From: Micromonospora_J zhanjiangensis
GTDB lineage: Bacteria; Actinomycetota; Actinomycetes; Mycobacteriales; Micromonosporaceae
Direction of reading: 5' to 3'
NCBI RefSeq assembly: GCF_042650605.1
Contig: NZ_JBHSBN010000035.1
Span: 1-54,745 of the forward strand
Length of the DNA: 54,745 nt
The notes beneath the pieces are model-generated. The model had not been told where the DNA came from and did no database searches. It saw only the letters and a list, made by a program, of their open reading frames with translations. The number at the start of each line of letters is the position of its first letter. Position 1 is the stretch's first letter. This document shows, in pieces, positions 8,045 through 16,040 of the stretch. The position numbers were made by a program, and so were the translations under genes.

Positions 8045-8832
8045 GTGACTGGGTTCGGTGCGGTGGGTGCCGGACCTGGTCTACGGCCGGCGCCTGGCGC
8101 GCAATCTCGGTGTGTGCCCGGACTGTGATCGGCACCAGCACGTGACCGCGCCGCAACGGTTGGCGCAGTTGCTCGACGACGGCTCGGCGGTCGCGCTCAC
8201 GACCGCCGGGGCCGGCGCCGACCCGCTGGGCTTCGTGGACTCCCGGCCGTACCCGGAGCGACTCGCCGAAGCTCGCCGTCGGACCGGGCTGTCGGAGGCG
8301 GTCGTCTGCGCGCGGGGCGCCGTCCAGGGCAACCCGGTGGTCGTGGCGGCGATGGACTTCCGCTTCCTGGGCGGCAGCTTGGGCGTGGATGTCGGCGAAT
8401 TGATCACCGCTGCGGCGGAGGAGGCGCTGCGGACCCGTACGCCGCTGCTCATCGTGACCGCCTCCGGGGGCGCGCGGATGCAGGAGGGTGCCTTCGCGCT
8501 GTTCCAGATGGCCAAGATCCTCAAGGCGGGTTTCGTGGACGCCATCCGGGATCGCCGCCAGTTGCGCGGGACCCTCGGCCGGCTGTTGGCGCACGGCTCG
8601 CGGCGGATAGGGCCGGCCGGCGCAGACGGGTCGGCCGGGAGCGCGGAATCGCGGCCGGTGGCGGAGCGGGCGATCGGGCCGGACGGCGAGGAGGCCGACG
8701 CGTGGGCGGTGCAACGGGCGCGTGACCTGCACCGACCCACCACGCTGGACGTGATCGCGGCGGCGTTCGACGATTTCGAGGAGCTGCACGGCGACCGGCT
8801 GACCGGCGACTGCCCGGCGATCGTCGGCGGCC
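8041..8832 (+). pseudogene. Acetyl-CoA carboxylase AccD-AccA fusion, broken
   Basis: From ATG 8041 the product starts MSDWVRCGGCR, the first half of the AccD zinc finger. The frame then fails: LVYGRRLARN and the second half of the finger, CPDCDRHQ, lie in the next frame, consistent with loss of one base near 8074. The rest of the AccD domain (ASGGARMQEGAFALFQM) continues and leads into an AccA-like start (HRPTTLDVIAAAF, FEELHGDRL, AIVGG). At about 8832 homology ends and the C-terminus of an AccC begins in another frame. Type II PKS clusters often carry such AccDA fusions for malonyl-CoA supply. This copy lacks most of the AccA half and should be inactive. Confidence 0.75.
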
Positions 8833-9138
8833 CCCACCCCGGGGACGGTGCGGGTCTTCCGGCCGGCCGGCGGCCAGCACGTCCGGGTGGACACCCACGG
8901 CTACCCGGGCTACCGCGTGCCGGCCAGCTACGACTCGTTGCTGGCCAAGCTGATGACCTGGGGGCCCGACCGGGAGACCGCCGTGGCCCGCATGCTGCGT
9001 GCGCTTGGCGAGTTCCGCGTCGACGGGCCGGGCGTGCGGACCACCACCGAATTCCTCGCCGCCGTACTGGACAGTCCGCGGTTCCACCAGGGCCGCTACG
9101 ACACCGCACTGGTCGACGCCGTCCTGGCGCGTTACTGA
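8833..9138 (+). pseudogene. Biotin carboxylase (AccC) C-terminal fragment
   Basis: About 100 residues, with TVRVFRPAGGQHVRVD, then YPGYRVPASYDSLLAKLM and EFRVDGPGVRTTTEFL, correspond to the end of biotin carboxylase. No ATP-grasp or biotin-binding part is present, and the preceding AccDA fragment is in a different frame, so the full-length gene and probably a BCCP gene were lost by deletion at about 8832. It ends 25 nt before the ketoreductase start. An assembly collapse is an alternative explanation. Confidence 0.75.
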
Positions 9139-9163
9139 CCAGCCACACCGCCTCGGAGGAGAT

Positions 9164-9961
9164 ATGACCATCGAGCAGCAGACGTCCGGGTCCATGGTCG
9201 CACTGGTCACCGGCGCGACAAGCGGCATCGGCCTGGCCGTCAGCCGGCAGCTGGCCCGGGCCGGGCACCGCGTCTTCATCTGCGCGCGTACCGCGGACGA
9301 TCTCGCGCTGGTCCTCAAGGACCTGCGGGCCGACGGCCTCGACGTCGACGGCGTGACCGCGGACGTGCGCTCCACCGAGGACGTACGACGGTTGGTCGAG
9401 GCCGCCGTCGAACGGTACGGCCCGATCGGAATCCTGGTCAACAACGCGGGTCGTAGCGGCGGTGGCGTCACTGCCGAGGTGCCCGAGGAACTCTGGCTCG
9501 ACGTCATCGACACCAATCTGAACAGCGTGTTCCGGGTCACCCAGGCGGTGCTCACGACCGGCCGTATGCGGACGCTCAGCACCGGGCGGATCATCAACAT
9601 CGCCTCCACCGGCGGCAAGCAGGGTGTGGTGCTCGGTGCGCCGTACTCCGCCTCGAAGCACGGGGTCGTGGGCTTCACCAAGGCGCTGGGACTCGAACTG
9701 GCCAAGACCGGGATCACCGTCAACGCGGTCTGCCCCGGTTACGTGGAGACGCCCATGGCGCACCGGGTCCGCCAGGGGTACGCGGCGGCCTGGAAGACCA
9801 CAGAGGAGGAGGTCCTGGAGCGGTTCCAGGCCAAGATCCCACTGGGCCGCTACTCCACCCCGGAGGAGGTGGCCGGACTGGTCGGCTACCTGGTGTGCGA
9901 CGCGGCCGCACCGGTCACGGCCCAGGCGATCAACGTCTGTGGCGGTCTGGGCAACTACTGA
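9164..9961 (+). CDS. C9-type polyketide ketoreductase (ActIII-like SDR)
   Basis: A 265-aa short-chain dehydrogenase. It shows the NADP loop TGATSGIG (~18-25), NNAG (~96), and catalytic YSASK (Y161, K165); GRIINIAST supplies the serine region. SGGGVTAEVPEELW and PGYVETPMA fit the ActIII type, which reduces the C9 carbonyl of the ACP-bound chain and helps set the C7-C12 first-ring fold. GGAGGAG lies directly upstream. It follows the broken carboxylase genes and is 14 nt from the aromatase/cyclase. Assignment to polyketide reduction rests on context plus the SDR features. Confidence 0.92.
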   Translation: MTIEQQTSGSMVALVTGATSGIGLAVSRQLARAGHRVFICARTADDLALVLKDLRADGLDVDGVTADVRSTEDVRRLVEAAVERYGPIGILVNNAGRSGGGVTAEVPEELWLDVIDTNLNSVFRVTQAVLTTGRMRTLSTGRIINIASTGGKQGVVLGAPYSASKHGVVGFTKALGLELAKTGITVNAVCPGYVETPMAHRVRQGYAAAWKTTEEEVLERFQAKIPLGRYSTPEEVAGLVGYLVCDAAAPVTAQAINVCGGLGNY

Positions 9962-9975
9962 GCGAAGGAGCAGCC

Positions 9976-10941
9976 ATGTCCAGCGACAACACGCACACCA
10001 CGGAGCACGAGGTCGTCGTGGCGGCGGCCGCTGACGTGATCTACGGATTGGTCGAACGGGTCACCGCCTGGCCACTGATCTTCCCGCCGACGCTGCGGGT
10101 GGAGATCCTGGAACAGGACGGCCCGCACGAGCGGCTCCGCCTCTGCGCCACCGCCAACGGTCAGGTCAAAACCTGGACCTCGCGGCGGCTGCGCGATCGG
10201 CACGCGCATCGGATCGAGTTCCGCCAGGAGGTCTCGGCGCCGCCGGTCGCCGCCATGGGCGGCAGCTGGCTGCTCGAACCGCTCGGCCTCGATCGTACCC
10301 GGGTCCGGCTGCTGCACGATTTCCGCGCGATCGACGACGATCCGGAGCAGGTCCGCTGGATCGAGGAGGCGGTGGCCCGCAACAGCGAAGCGGAGCTGGC
10401 CGCGCTGCGGAAGGCGGCCGAATCACCGGGCGGGGGCATCACCGCGCTCACCGAGACCTTCGCCGACACCGTGCACGTCAACGGTACGGCGGCGGACGCG
10501 TACGCGTTCATCCGCGACGCGGACCGCTGGGCGGAACGGCTGCCGCACGTCGCCCGGGTACGGCTGACCGAGGAGACCCCGGACGTGCAGGTGCTGGAGA
10601 TGGACACCCGGACGAAGGACGGTGCCCTGCACACCACCCGCTCGGTCCGGCTCTGCGAGTCGGACCGGACGATCATCTACAAGCAGAGCGTGCTGCCGGC
10701 ACTGCTGCGCGCGCACCTGGGACGGTGGACCTTCGAGCAGCAGGACGGTGGCGTGGCGGTGACCTCGGCACACTCCATCGTGATCGAGCCCGGGGCGGTC
10801 GCCACCGTGCTGGGCGACGGCGCGACCGTCGAGGATGCCAAGTCCTTCGTCAGATCCGCGCTCAGCGGCAACAGCATGGCGACGTTGGAACTCGCGAAGG
10901 CGTTCGCCGAGCGGTCCGGCGCGGCGCGGGTGGGGCGGTGA
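9976..10941 (+). CDS. Didomain aromatase/cyclase (ActVII-like)
   Basis: A 321-aa protein with two START/SRPBCC-like halves: the first starts at VVVAAAADVIYGLVERVTAWP (from ~residue 13), the second at DTVHVNGTAADAYAFIRDADRW (from ~165). The duplicated helix-grip layout is typical of didomain ARO/CYCs that aromatise the first ring of C9-reduced polyketides. It is preceded by GAAGGAG and overlaps the next gene start by 4 nt (GTGA). Together with the ketoreductase and the metallo-beta-lactamase-like protein it supports an actinorhodin-type cyclisation sequence. Confidence 0.92.
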   Translation: MSSDNTHTTEHEVVVAAAADVIYGLVERVTAWPLIFPPTLRVEILEQDGPHERLRLCATANGQVKTWTSRRLRDRHAHRIEFRQEVSAPPVAAMGGSWLLEPLGLDRTRVRLLHDFRAIDDDPEQVRWIEEAVARNSEAELAALRKAAESPGGGITALTETFADTVHVNGTAADAYAFIRDADRWAERLPHVARVRLTEETPDVQVLEMDTRTKDGALHTTRSVRLCESDRTIIYKQSVLPALLRAHLGRWTFEQQDGGVAVTSAHSIVIEPGAVATVLGDGATVEDAKSFVRSALSGNSMATLELAKAFAERSGAARVGR

Positions 10942-11399
10942 GCGGCGTGTCGACGACGACTCCGACCAGCAACTCGCCGGCGCTTCTCGACGCCGAGCGG
11001 TACCACCAGATCCAGCAGTTCTACGCGACGCAGATGCAACTGCTCGACGACGGCGCGGCCGCGGCCTGGGCCGGCACGTTCACCGAGGACGGGGTGTTCG
11101 CGCAGAACGTCAAGCCGGAGCCGTGGCGGGGTCGTGCGCAGATCACTGAGCGGATGACCGTCGGCCTGGCCCGGGTCGCCGCGAGCGGGTTGGTACGACG
11201 GCACTGGTTCGGCATGCTGGCGGCCCGGCCGGACGGACCGGACCTGGTTCGTACCCGCTACTACGCGGTGGTCTACCAGACGCCCTGGGGTGGCCGGGCG
11301 GAGGTGTACCTGAGCACGATGTGCGAGGACGAACTGGTCCGCACGGACGAGGGGTGGCTGGTGCGGTATCGGATGGTCGCCCACGATGGCGTCGGCTGA
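10938..11399 (+). CDS. SnoaL/NTF2-like protein
   Basis: A 153-aa protein of the NTF2-like superfamily (SnoaL_4-type). Visible blocks are YHQIQQFYATQMQLLD, FTEDGVFAQN, WRGRAQITERM and RRHWFGM; the alternation of helix and strand and the length fit. Members in aromatic polyketide clusters act as hydroxylase accessory proteins, cyclases or epimerases, so the reaction cannot be chosen. The GTG at 10938 overlaps the stop of the aromatase gene; a GTG at 10947 is the alternative. Its 3' end overlaps the next gene by 14 nt. Confidence 0.8.
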   Translation: MSGVSTTTPTSNSPALLDAERYHQIQQFYATQMQLLDDGAAAAWAGTFTEDGVFAQNVKPEPWRGRAQITERMTVGLARVAASGLVRRHWFGMLAARPDGPDLVRTRYYAVVYQTPWGGRAEVYLSTMCEDELVRTDEGWLVRYRMVAHDGVG

Positions 11400-12315
11400 C
11401 GGGGCCGTTCCGCCGCGGCTCGGCGTGGTGGTGCTGCCCGAGTACGACTGGCCGCGGACCCGGCAGATCTGGCGGGAGGCCGAGGACCTGGGGTTCGCCC
11501 ACGGCTGGACCTATGACCACCTGTCCTGGCGGACGCTGCGCGGCCGGCCCTGGTACGACTCCTTCACCACCCTGACGGCGGTCGCCGCGGTCACCCGCCG
11601 GTTGCGTCTCGGGACGCTGGTGGCCTCGCCGAACTTCCGCCATCCCGTGCCGACGGCACACCAGGTCATGACGGTGGACCAGATCTCCGGCGGCCGGTTC
11701 GTCTACGGTATCGGCGCGGGGGCGGCGGGCACCGACGAGGCGGCGGTCGGTGCTCCGCCCGAAGTCCGCCGAACGCGCCGGTTCGAGGAGTTCGTCACCA
11801 TCTCCGACCGGCTGCTCCGGCAGCCACGGACGACGTACGAGGGGGAGCGTTACCGGGCCGTGGACGCCCACCTGGTACCCGGCTGCGTGCAACACCCGAG
11901 GGTTCCGTTCGCCATCGCGGCGGGCGGCCCTCGGGGTCTCGCCCTCGCCGCCCGGTACGCGCAGACCTGGGTCACCATCGGCGAGGCCGGTCAGCCGGGA
12001 GCCCGGCCGGACGCCGAGGCCTGGGCACTGTTGGAACGGCAGGTCGACGCCCTGGAACGGGCCTGCGCGGACGGGGGGCGGTCACCCGCCTCGATCGGCC
12101 GGCTGGTCAACCTGAGTCGGCTGGTCACCGAGCCGTACGCCTCGGTGGACCGGTTCGTGGAGGTGGTCGGCAGGTGCGCCGCCCTGGGCTTCACCGACGT
12201 GGTGGTCAACCATCCACGGGAGGAGGGGGTCTTCGCCGGGGATCCGGCGGCGTTCCGGCGGGCCGTTACCGCTGTCGTTCAGGCCCGGCAGGTCAGCGGG
12301 CGTCCCCCGTTGTAG
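11386..12315 (+). CDS. LLM-class F420/FMN-dependent oxidoreductase
   Basis: A 309-aa luciferase-like protein. The N-terminal strand RLGVVVLPEYDW, the YDHLSWR block (~45), RRLRLGTLVASPNFRHP (~75), and the FVYGIGAG block (~105) are characteristic; they resemble F420-dependent methylene-H4MPT reductase-like enzymes more than true luciferases. In aromatic polyketide clusters such proteins reduce or oxidise rings. It is translationally coupled to the NTF2-like gene and converges with the metallo-beta-lactamase gene, overlapping its 3' end by 37 nt. Confidence 0.85.
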   Translation: MASADGAVPPRLGVVVLPEYDWPRTRQIWREAEDLGFAHGWTYDHLSWRTLRGRPWYDSFTTLTAVAAVTRRLRLGTLVASPNFRHPVPTAHQVMTVDQISGGRFVYGIGAGAAGTDEAAVGAPPEVRRTRRFEEFVTISDRLLRQPRTTYEGERYRAVDAHLVPGCVQHPRVPFAIAAGGPRGLALAARYAQTWVTIGEAGQPGARPDAEAWALLERQVDALERACADGGRSPASIGRLVNLSRLVTEPYASVDRFVEVVGRCAALGFTDVVVNHPREEGVFAGDPAAFRRAVTAVVQARQVSGRPPL

Positions 12316-13184
12316 GCGACCATCTCGTCGAAGGCGGGCGCGCTGGGCAGGTGGATCCCGCGCGGTGCGCCACGCTCCTCGGCGTACGCCCGGTGCAGGT
12401 TCGCGACCAGCCGTTCCGGCTCGGTCAGCGTGGCGAACTCACCGAGGTCGGCCCGGCGGGCCGCCTCCAGTGGGTTCCATCCGCGCCGGACGCCGTCGGC
12501 CGCGACCGCGGCCAGCCAGGTCAGGTACCCCTCCGTCACGTCCAGCACCTCCGGGCCGCAGACCGGTCCGTGCCCGCACACGACGGTGTGCAGGCCGGGC
12601 AGCCGGCGCAGGGCGGCGACGGCCTGCAGCGATCCGGACAGCGAACCCATCAGGACGAACGGCGTCGCCCCGGCCATCAGTACGTCGCCGGCGAAGAGCA
12701 CGCCGTGCTCCGGAAGCCACACCACGACGTCGTTGCTGGTGTGCGCCGGTCCGACGTACCGCAGTTCGGCGTGTAGATCACCGATGTGCAGGCTGAGCCG
12801 CTCGGTGAAGGTGAGGTCGGGCAGCGCGACACTGATCTCGCCCCACCCGACGTCCGGCCACACCCGCCGCAGGCCCGTCCCCTTGTCGGCCATCTCCGTG
12901 CGGGCGGCCTCGTGGGCGATCACCGTCGCCTCTCCGGCGAACACGAAGTTGCCGAACGTGTGGTCGCCGTGGTGGTGGGTGTTGACCACGATGCCGGGCG
13001 ACCGGCCGGCCGTGGCGACCGCCGTGTCGTACAGTCGCCGGGCCCGTGACTCGGTGGCGGTGGTGTCGATCAGCGCGGCGGACCCGGCCCCGGTGAGCAG
13101 ACCGGCGTTGCTGACGCACCAGCCGCCGGGTGGTTGGAGGTAGGCGTACACCCCCGGGGCGAGTGGGCGCAGTTCGCTGTCCAC
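12279..13184 (-). CDS. Metallo-beta-lactamase-fold protein, ActIV-like cyclase candidate
   Basis: A 301-aa MBL-fold hydrolase. The metal motif THHHGDH is at ~69-75; later ligands appear as GPAHTSNDVV (~145), LFAGDVL (~165) and VVCGHGPV (~205). In type II PKS clusters, MBL proteins such as ActIV act as second-ring cyclase/thioesterase, which fits here beside a KR and didomain ARO/CYC. A generic thioesterase or detoxifying hydrolase cannot be excluded. It lies 7 nt downstream of the ABM monooxygenase gene on the minus strand, so both are probably one unit. Confidence 0.85.
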   Translation of the reverse strand: MDSELRPLAPGVYAYLQPPGGWCVSNAGLLTGAGSAALIDTTATESRARRLYDTAVATAGRSPGIVVNTHHHGDHTFGNFVFAGEATVIAHEAARTEMADKGTGLRRVWPDVGWGEISVALPDLTFTERLSLHIGDLHAELRYVGPAHTSNDVVVWLPEHGVLFAGDVLMAGATPFVLMGSLSGSLQAVAALRRLPGLHTVVCGHGPVCGPEVLDVTEGYLTWLAAVAADGVRRGWNPLEAARRADLGEFATLTEPERLVANLHRAYAEERGAPRGIHLPSAPAFDEMVAYNGGRPLTCRA

Positions 13185-13191
13185 CGCCGGT

Positions 13192-13491
13192 TCAGCCGAC
13201 GGCCGCGGTGCCGGTCTGCACCACCTCGGACAGGTGGGCGTCGCCGCGGATCAGGGGCTTGAGGTCGGCGTACAGGTCGCGGAACTCCTCGGTCGCCAGG
13301 GCCCGCTTGAAGTCCTCCGCGGTCTCCCACTCGGCGATGTTGAAGTACACGTCGGCGGCCTTGGTCGACCGCACGAGCTGGTATCGGAGGATGCCCGGCT
13401 GGGCGCTCATGAAGGCGCCGATCCGGGCGTAGAGTTCCTCCAGCTGGTCGGTGGGGCCGACCACGGTCAGCTTGTTCACGAAAACCACCAC
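13192..13491 (-). CDS. ABM-family monooxygenase (ActVA-Orf6-like)
   Basis: A 99-aa antibiotic-biosynthesis-monooxygenase-fold protein: MVVFVNKLTVVG, then LEELYARIGAFM, GILRYQLVRS and YFNIAEWETAEDF. These small ferredoxin-like proteins oxidise aromatic polyketide rings to quinones without a cofactor (ActVA-Orf6, TcmH types). It is first in a two-gene minus-strand unit with the MBL protein. Its presence suggests that the product is a quinone. Confidence 0.88.
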   Translation of the reverse strand: MVVFVNKLTVVGPTDQLEELYARIGAFMSAQPGILRYQLVRSTKAADVYFNIAEWETAEDFKRALATEEFRDLYADLKPLIRGDAHLSEVVQTGTAAVG

Positions 13492-13581
13492 GGGCGATCA
13501 CCGCTCTCGGCTCGGATTGCTCTGCCGACGTCACGGTCGCAGCGGGCGCCGCAGGGGCGGTGGAGAGTCGGTGGAGGGCGG

Positions 13582-13621
13582 GTACGGGTGCCGCCGAGCG
13601 GGGGAGCGGCGGCACCCGTAC
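13582..13621. terminator. Hairpin terminator after the NmrA-like gene
   Basis: A perfect 15-bp stem (13582-13596 with 13607-13621; arm GTACGGGTGCCGCCG) around a 10-nt loop lies 3 nt downstream of the stop of the gene at 13625-14485. It insulates that gene from the ABM/MBL pair. Confidence 0.8.
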
Positions 13622-13624
13622 GTC

Positions 13625-14485
13625 TCAGTGGCCCGCCGACAGCGGCCAGATCGTGCTGACCGGGGTGAGGTCGAACCCGAACGCGTCCGCGGTGCCCTGC
13701 ACGTCACGCGCCGGAGTGAGGTTCGCCAGCAGGTCGACGACGGTGGGCGGCGGGCCGGGCACGGCCGCCGCGGCCTCCGGCGACACCTTCTCGACGGGCA
13801 CGGCCGCGCCGTTCACCAGCTGCACCATCTCCAGCACCGACAGCTCGTCCGGACTGCCCAGGTCGAAGGTGCCGGGCCGGCCCGCACCCGCGGCGGCGGC
13901 CACGGCCGCGGTCACCACGTCGGCCAGGGCGACCGGGCGGGACCGCTGAGTGCCGTCGCCGTAGACCCGAACCGGGACTCCGGGACCTCGCTGGCGCAGC
14001 ATGAGCTCGAACGGTGCCGGGCTCGCACCCCCGCGGACGATGGGGTGGATGCGGAAGACCACGGCGTTCGTCGCGGCCCGCAGCTCCTGCTCGGCCAGGC
14101 CCTTGGCCCGGACGTACCAGTTGTCGGCGTCCGGCGCGGCGTCGACGTAGGAGAAGTAGACCAGCCGGGTGTCCCGGCCGGCGAGCGCCTGTACCACCCG
14201 CCGGGTAGTGGTCACCGTCCCCTCCTCGTACGCCTTCCAGTCCGGGGCGGCGAAGACGCCGCTGAGGTGGATCACGGCGTCGGCGCCGGCGATCGCGTCG
14301 AGCGCCGCCGGCTCCTCGGTCCAGTTCGGGATGACCCGGTGAGCGGGCAGCTCGGTGGGCGTCCGGACCAGGGCGGTGGTGCGTGCCGGGCCACCCTGCA
14401 AGCGCCGCAGCAGTTCGCGTCCGGTTACGCTGTTCGCGCCGGTGATGACGACGTTGCCGGAGAGTTCGGGGACAGATCGAGACAT
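13625..14485 (-). CDS. NmrA-like NAD(P)-binding reductase
   Basis: A 286-aa atypical SDR. The dinucleotide loop is GANSVTGREL near residue 16. Further blocks include ADAVIHLSGVFAAP (~70), LVYFSYVDA (~108) and the PVRVYGDG/RSRPVALADV region (~175-190) typical of NAD(P)H-binding/NmrA-type proteins. GGGAGGCGC precedes the ATG. It could reduce a pathway intermediate or act as a redox sensor; the sequence does not decide. It is divergent from the MarR gene across a 75-nt region with palindromes, so repression by that MarR protein is likely. Confidence 0.85.
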   Translation of the reverse strand: MSRSVPELSGNVVITGANSVTGRELLRRLQGGPARTTALVRTPTELPAHRVIPNWTEEPAALDAIAGADAVIHLSGVFAAPDWKAYEEGTVTTTRRVVQALAGRDTRLVYFSYVDAAPDADNWYVRAKGLAEQELRAATNAVVFRIHPIVRGGASPAPFELMLRQRGPGVPVRVYGDGTQRSRPVALADVVTAAVAAAAGAGRPGTFDLGSPDELSVLEMVQLVNGAAVPVEKVSPEAAAAVPGPPPTVVDLLANLTPARDVQGTADAFGFDLTPVSTIWPLSAGH

Positions 14486-14505
14486 TGCGCCTCCCGATAG
14501 AAAGA

Positions 14506-14535
14506 TAGGTGCTGTAGCACCTAGTGTTATAGCAC
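14506..14535. promoter_or_regulatory. Tandem palindromic MarR operator candidate
   Basis: A perfect inverted repeat TAGGTGCT-GT-AGCACCTA occupies 14506-14523. A second copy of its core follows: GTGCTGTAGCAC (14510-14521) and GTGTTATAGCAC (14524-14535) are 14 nt apart. The repeats sit between the divergent NmrA-like and MarR genes, where an autoregulating MarR dimer would bind. Confidence 0.75.
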
Positions 14536-14560
14536 GGAATTCGTCGCCGAGGAGTGCGTG

Positions 14561-15031
14561 ATGGATCGTCTGGAAGAGATCGGCCTGTTGTTGCGGGCCG
14601 CGACGAGGGAGTCGGACCGCCGGCTCAACGATCTGCTGCGCGAGGTCGGGATCACCGCCAGCCAGGCGGAGGCCCTGCAGCTCCTCGACCGGTGGGGGCC
14701 GATGTCGCTGCGCGAGCTGGGCGGCCTGCTGGTGGCGGAGGGTGGCCATCCGAGCCGGCTCGTCGACCGGATGGTCAGCGCCGGACTGGTCGCGCGCCGA
14801 CCCGCCGAGCACGACCGGCGGCAGGTGGAGTTGGTCGCCACCGCGCACGGCCGTGCGCTCGTCGAGCGGGTACGCGAGCGGAAGGGGATCTACCGGGCGT
14901 GGCTGGAGGGTCAACTCGCCGGGATGGATCTGCCGTCGGTGCGGGCGTTCTTCGAGGCGTACCTCGCCGGCACACCGCTCGGCGAGACGGTGCGGCTCCG
15001 CCGGGAGAAGGGCACCCTCGCCGACGGGTGA
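14561..15031 (+). CDS. MarR-family transcriptional regulator
   Basis: A 156-aa winged-helix regulator. MSLRELGGLLVAEGGHPSRLVDRMV (~50-72) is the helix-turn-helix, and ARRPAEHDRRQVEL (~78) is the wing with the typical D-x-R-x motif. ATG 14561 is chosen because GAGGAG lies 7 nt upstream; GTG at 14558 is an alternative. It probably controls itself and the NmrA-like reductase through the palindromes at 14506-14535, perhaps sensing the pathway product or an oxidant. A flavin reductase gene follows 85 nt downstream. Confidence 0.92.
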   Translation: MDRLEEIGLLLRAATRESDRRLNDLLREVGITASQAEALQLLDRWGPMSLRELGGLLVAEGGHPSRLVDRMVSAGLVARRPAEHDRRQVELVATAHGRALVERVRERKGIYRAWLEGQLAGMDLPSVRAFFEAYLAGTPLGETVRLRREKGTLADG

Positions 15032-15116
15032 CCGGTCCGACCGCAGCTCCAGTCTTCCTCCAGCGACCCGGGTGATCGTGGGACGGTCCAGCTTTCCCGG
15101 CAGAAGGGTGGCGGTC

Positions 15117-15626
15117 GTGCAGGACGGTGGAAACCAGCTCCGCAGGCTCTTCGGATCCCTGCCGTCGGTCGTCAGCGTGGTTTCCGCAGTCGGCTCGGAC
15201 GGGGTGGCCCGCGGCATGACCTGCAACGCGGTCAGCGCGGTGTCGTTGTCCCCGCCGCTGCTGCTGGTCTGCCTCGACCACCGGTCCCGCACCCTGACGG
15301 CGGTGCGCGAGCGGGGCGCCTTCGTCGTCAACTTCCTGGCGGCCGGCCGCGGTGAGATCTCCCGTCGGTTCGCCACCGGGGGCGACGACAAGTTCGCCGG
15401 TCTGACGGTGCACGCCTCCGGGCCCACCGGTGACGCGCCGGTGCTGGTGGAGGACAGTGCCGCCAGTGCCGAATGTCGGGTGCACGACGTCCTCGACGGG
15501 GGCGACCACCAGATCATCCTGGGCCGCGCACTGCGCTGCCAGGTGTACGACCGGCCGCCGCTTACCTATTTCGGTCGCCGGTACGACGCCTGGCCCGTAC
15601 CGGCCGTCCCCGGCGCCGGTCGGTGA
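15117..15626 (+). CDS. Flavin reductase-like protein
   Basis: A 169-aa flavin_reduct-domain protein. FRRLFGSLPSVVSVVSA-like start (LRRLFGSLPS), then GMTCNAVSAVSLSPPLLLVCLD, AFVVNFLAAG and DHQIILGRA are the FMN-binding split-barrel blocks. It would supply reduced flavin to flavin-dependent oxygenases of the cluster (ActVB role). GTG 15117 is chosen for the AGAAGGG 8 nt upstream; GTG at 15108 or 15072 is in frame. A loss of the stop-to-start coupling seen elsewhere suggests its own or a MarR-linked promoter. Confidence 0.85.
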   Translation: MQDGGNQLRRLFGSLPSVVSVVSAVGSDGVARGMTCNAVSAVSLSPPLLLVCLDHRSRTLTAVRERGAFVVNFLAAGRGEISRRFATGGDDKFAGLTVHASGPTGDAPVLVEDSAASAECRVHDVLDGGDHQIILGRALRCQVYDRPPLTYFGRRYDAWPVPAVPGAGR

Positions 15627-16040
15627 CCCGGTGCCGGGTCGCCCTGGTCGTGTTGTTCAATAACTGGCTGCTTCCGGGTACGTCCTTCTTGTCACGTCGG
15701 TGGTGGCGGCGCCGAGAGCTGCGGGTTCGCGCCATGGCAGGCATACGGGTACAAAGTGGAGGGTTGCCCTGCCACTTGCTTCGTGATTTGCTGTCCCATA
15801 ACTAGCGGGGTTAACGGATCTAGGTCGGTCACTCCACCCATCGGAGGCCGCCGCCTGAACGGTGGACGGCTCCGGATCAGGGCCTGGGGGGCGGAGTCGG
15901 TCGACGTATCCATCCGGACCTGTCGACACCGAGGTCGGGGGCGGCCCTGCGAAACGGCGCGGCACGGATGTCATTGCATTGGTGCACCAGGCAGTTTCAT
16001 TCACGCGACGCCAATTCGGATCTTGCGTTCTGGGGGGACG
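15627..16040. promoter_or_regulatory. Upstream region of the SARP gene
   Basis: 414 nt without a supported gene. It contains a perfect 10-bp palindrome TGGTGCACCA at 15980-15989, about 50 nt before the SARP start, and is less GC-rich than the genes around it. A promoter and operator for the pathway activator are expected here, but I cannot place the -10/-35 boxes with confidence. Confidence 0.5.

Noticed and set aside
12279..12315. 37-nt convergent overlap of the luciferase-like and MBL genes as a sign of misannotation
   Set aside because: Both reading frames keep plausible C-termini, and short tail overlaps between convergent genes are ordinary in such genomes.
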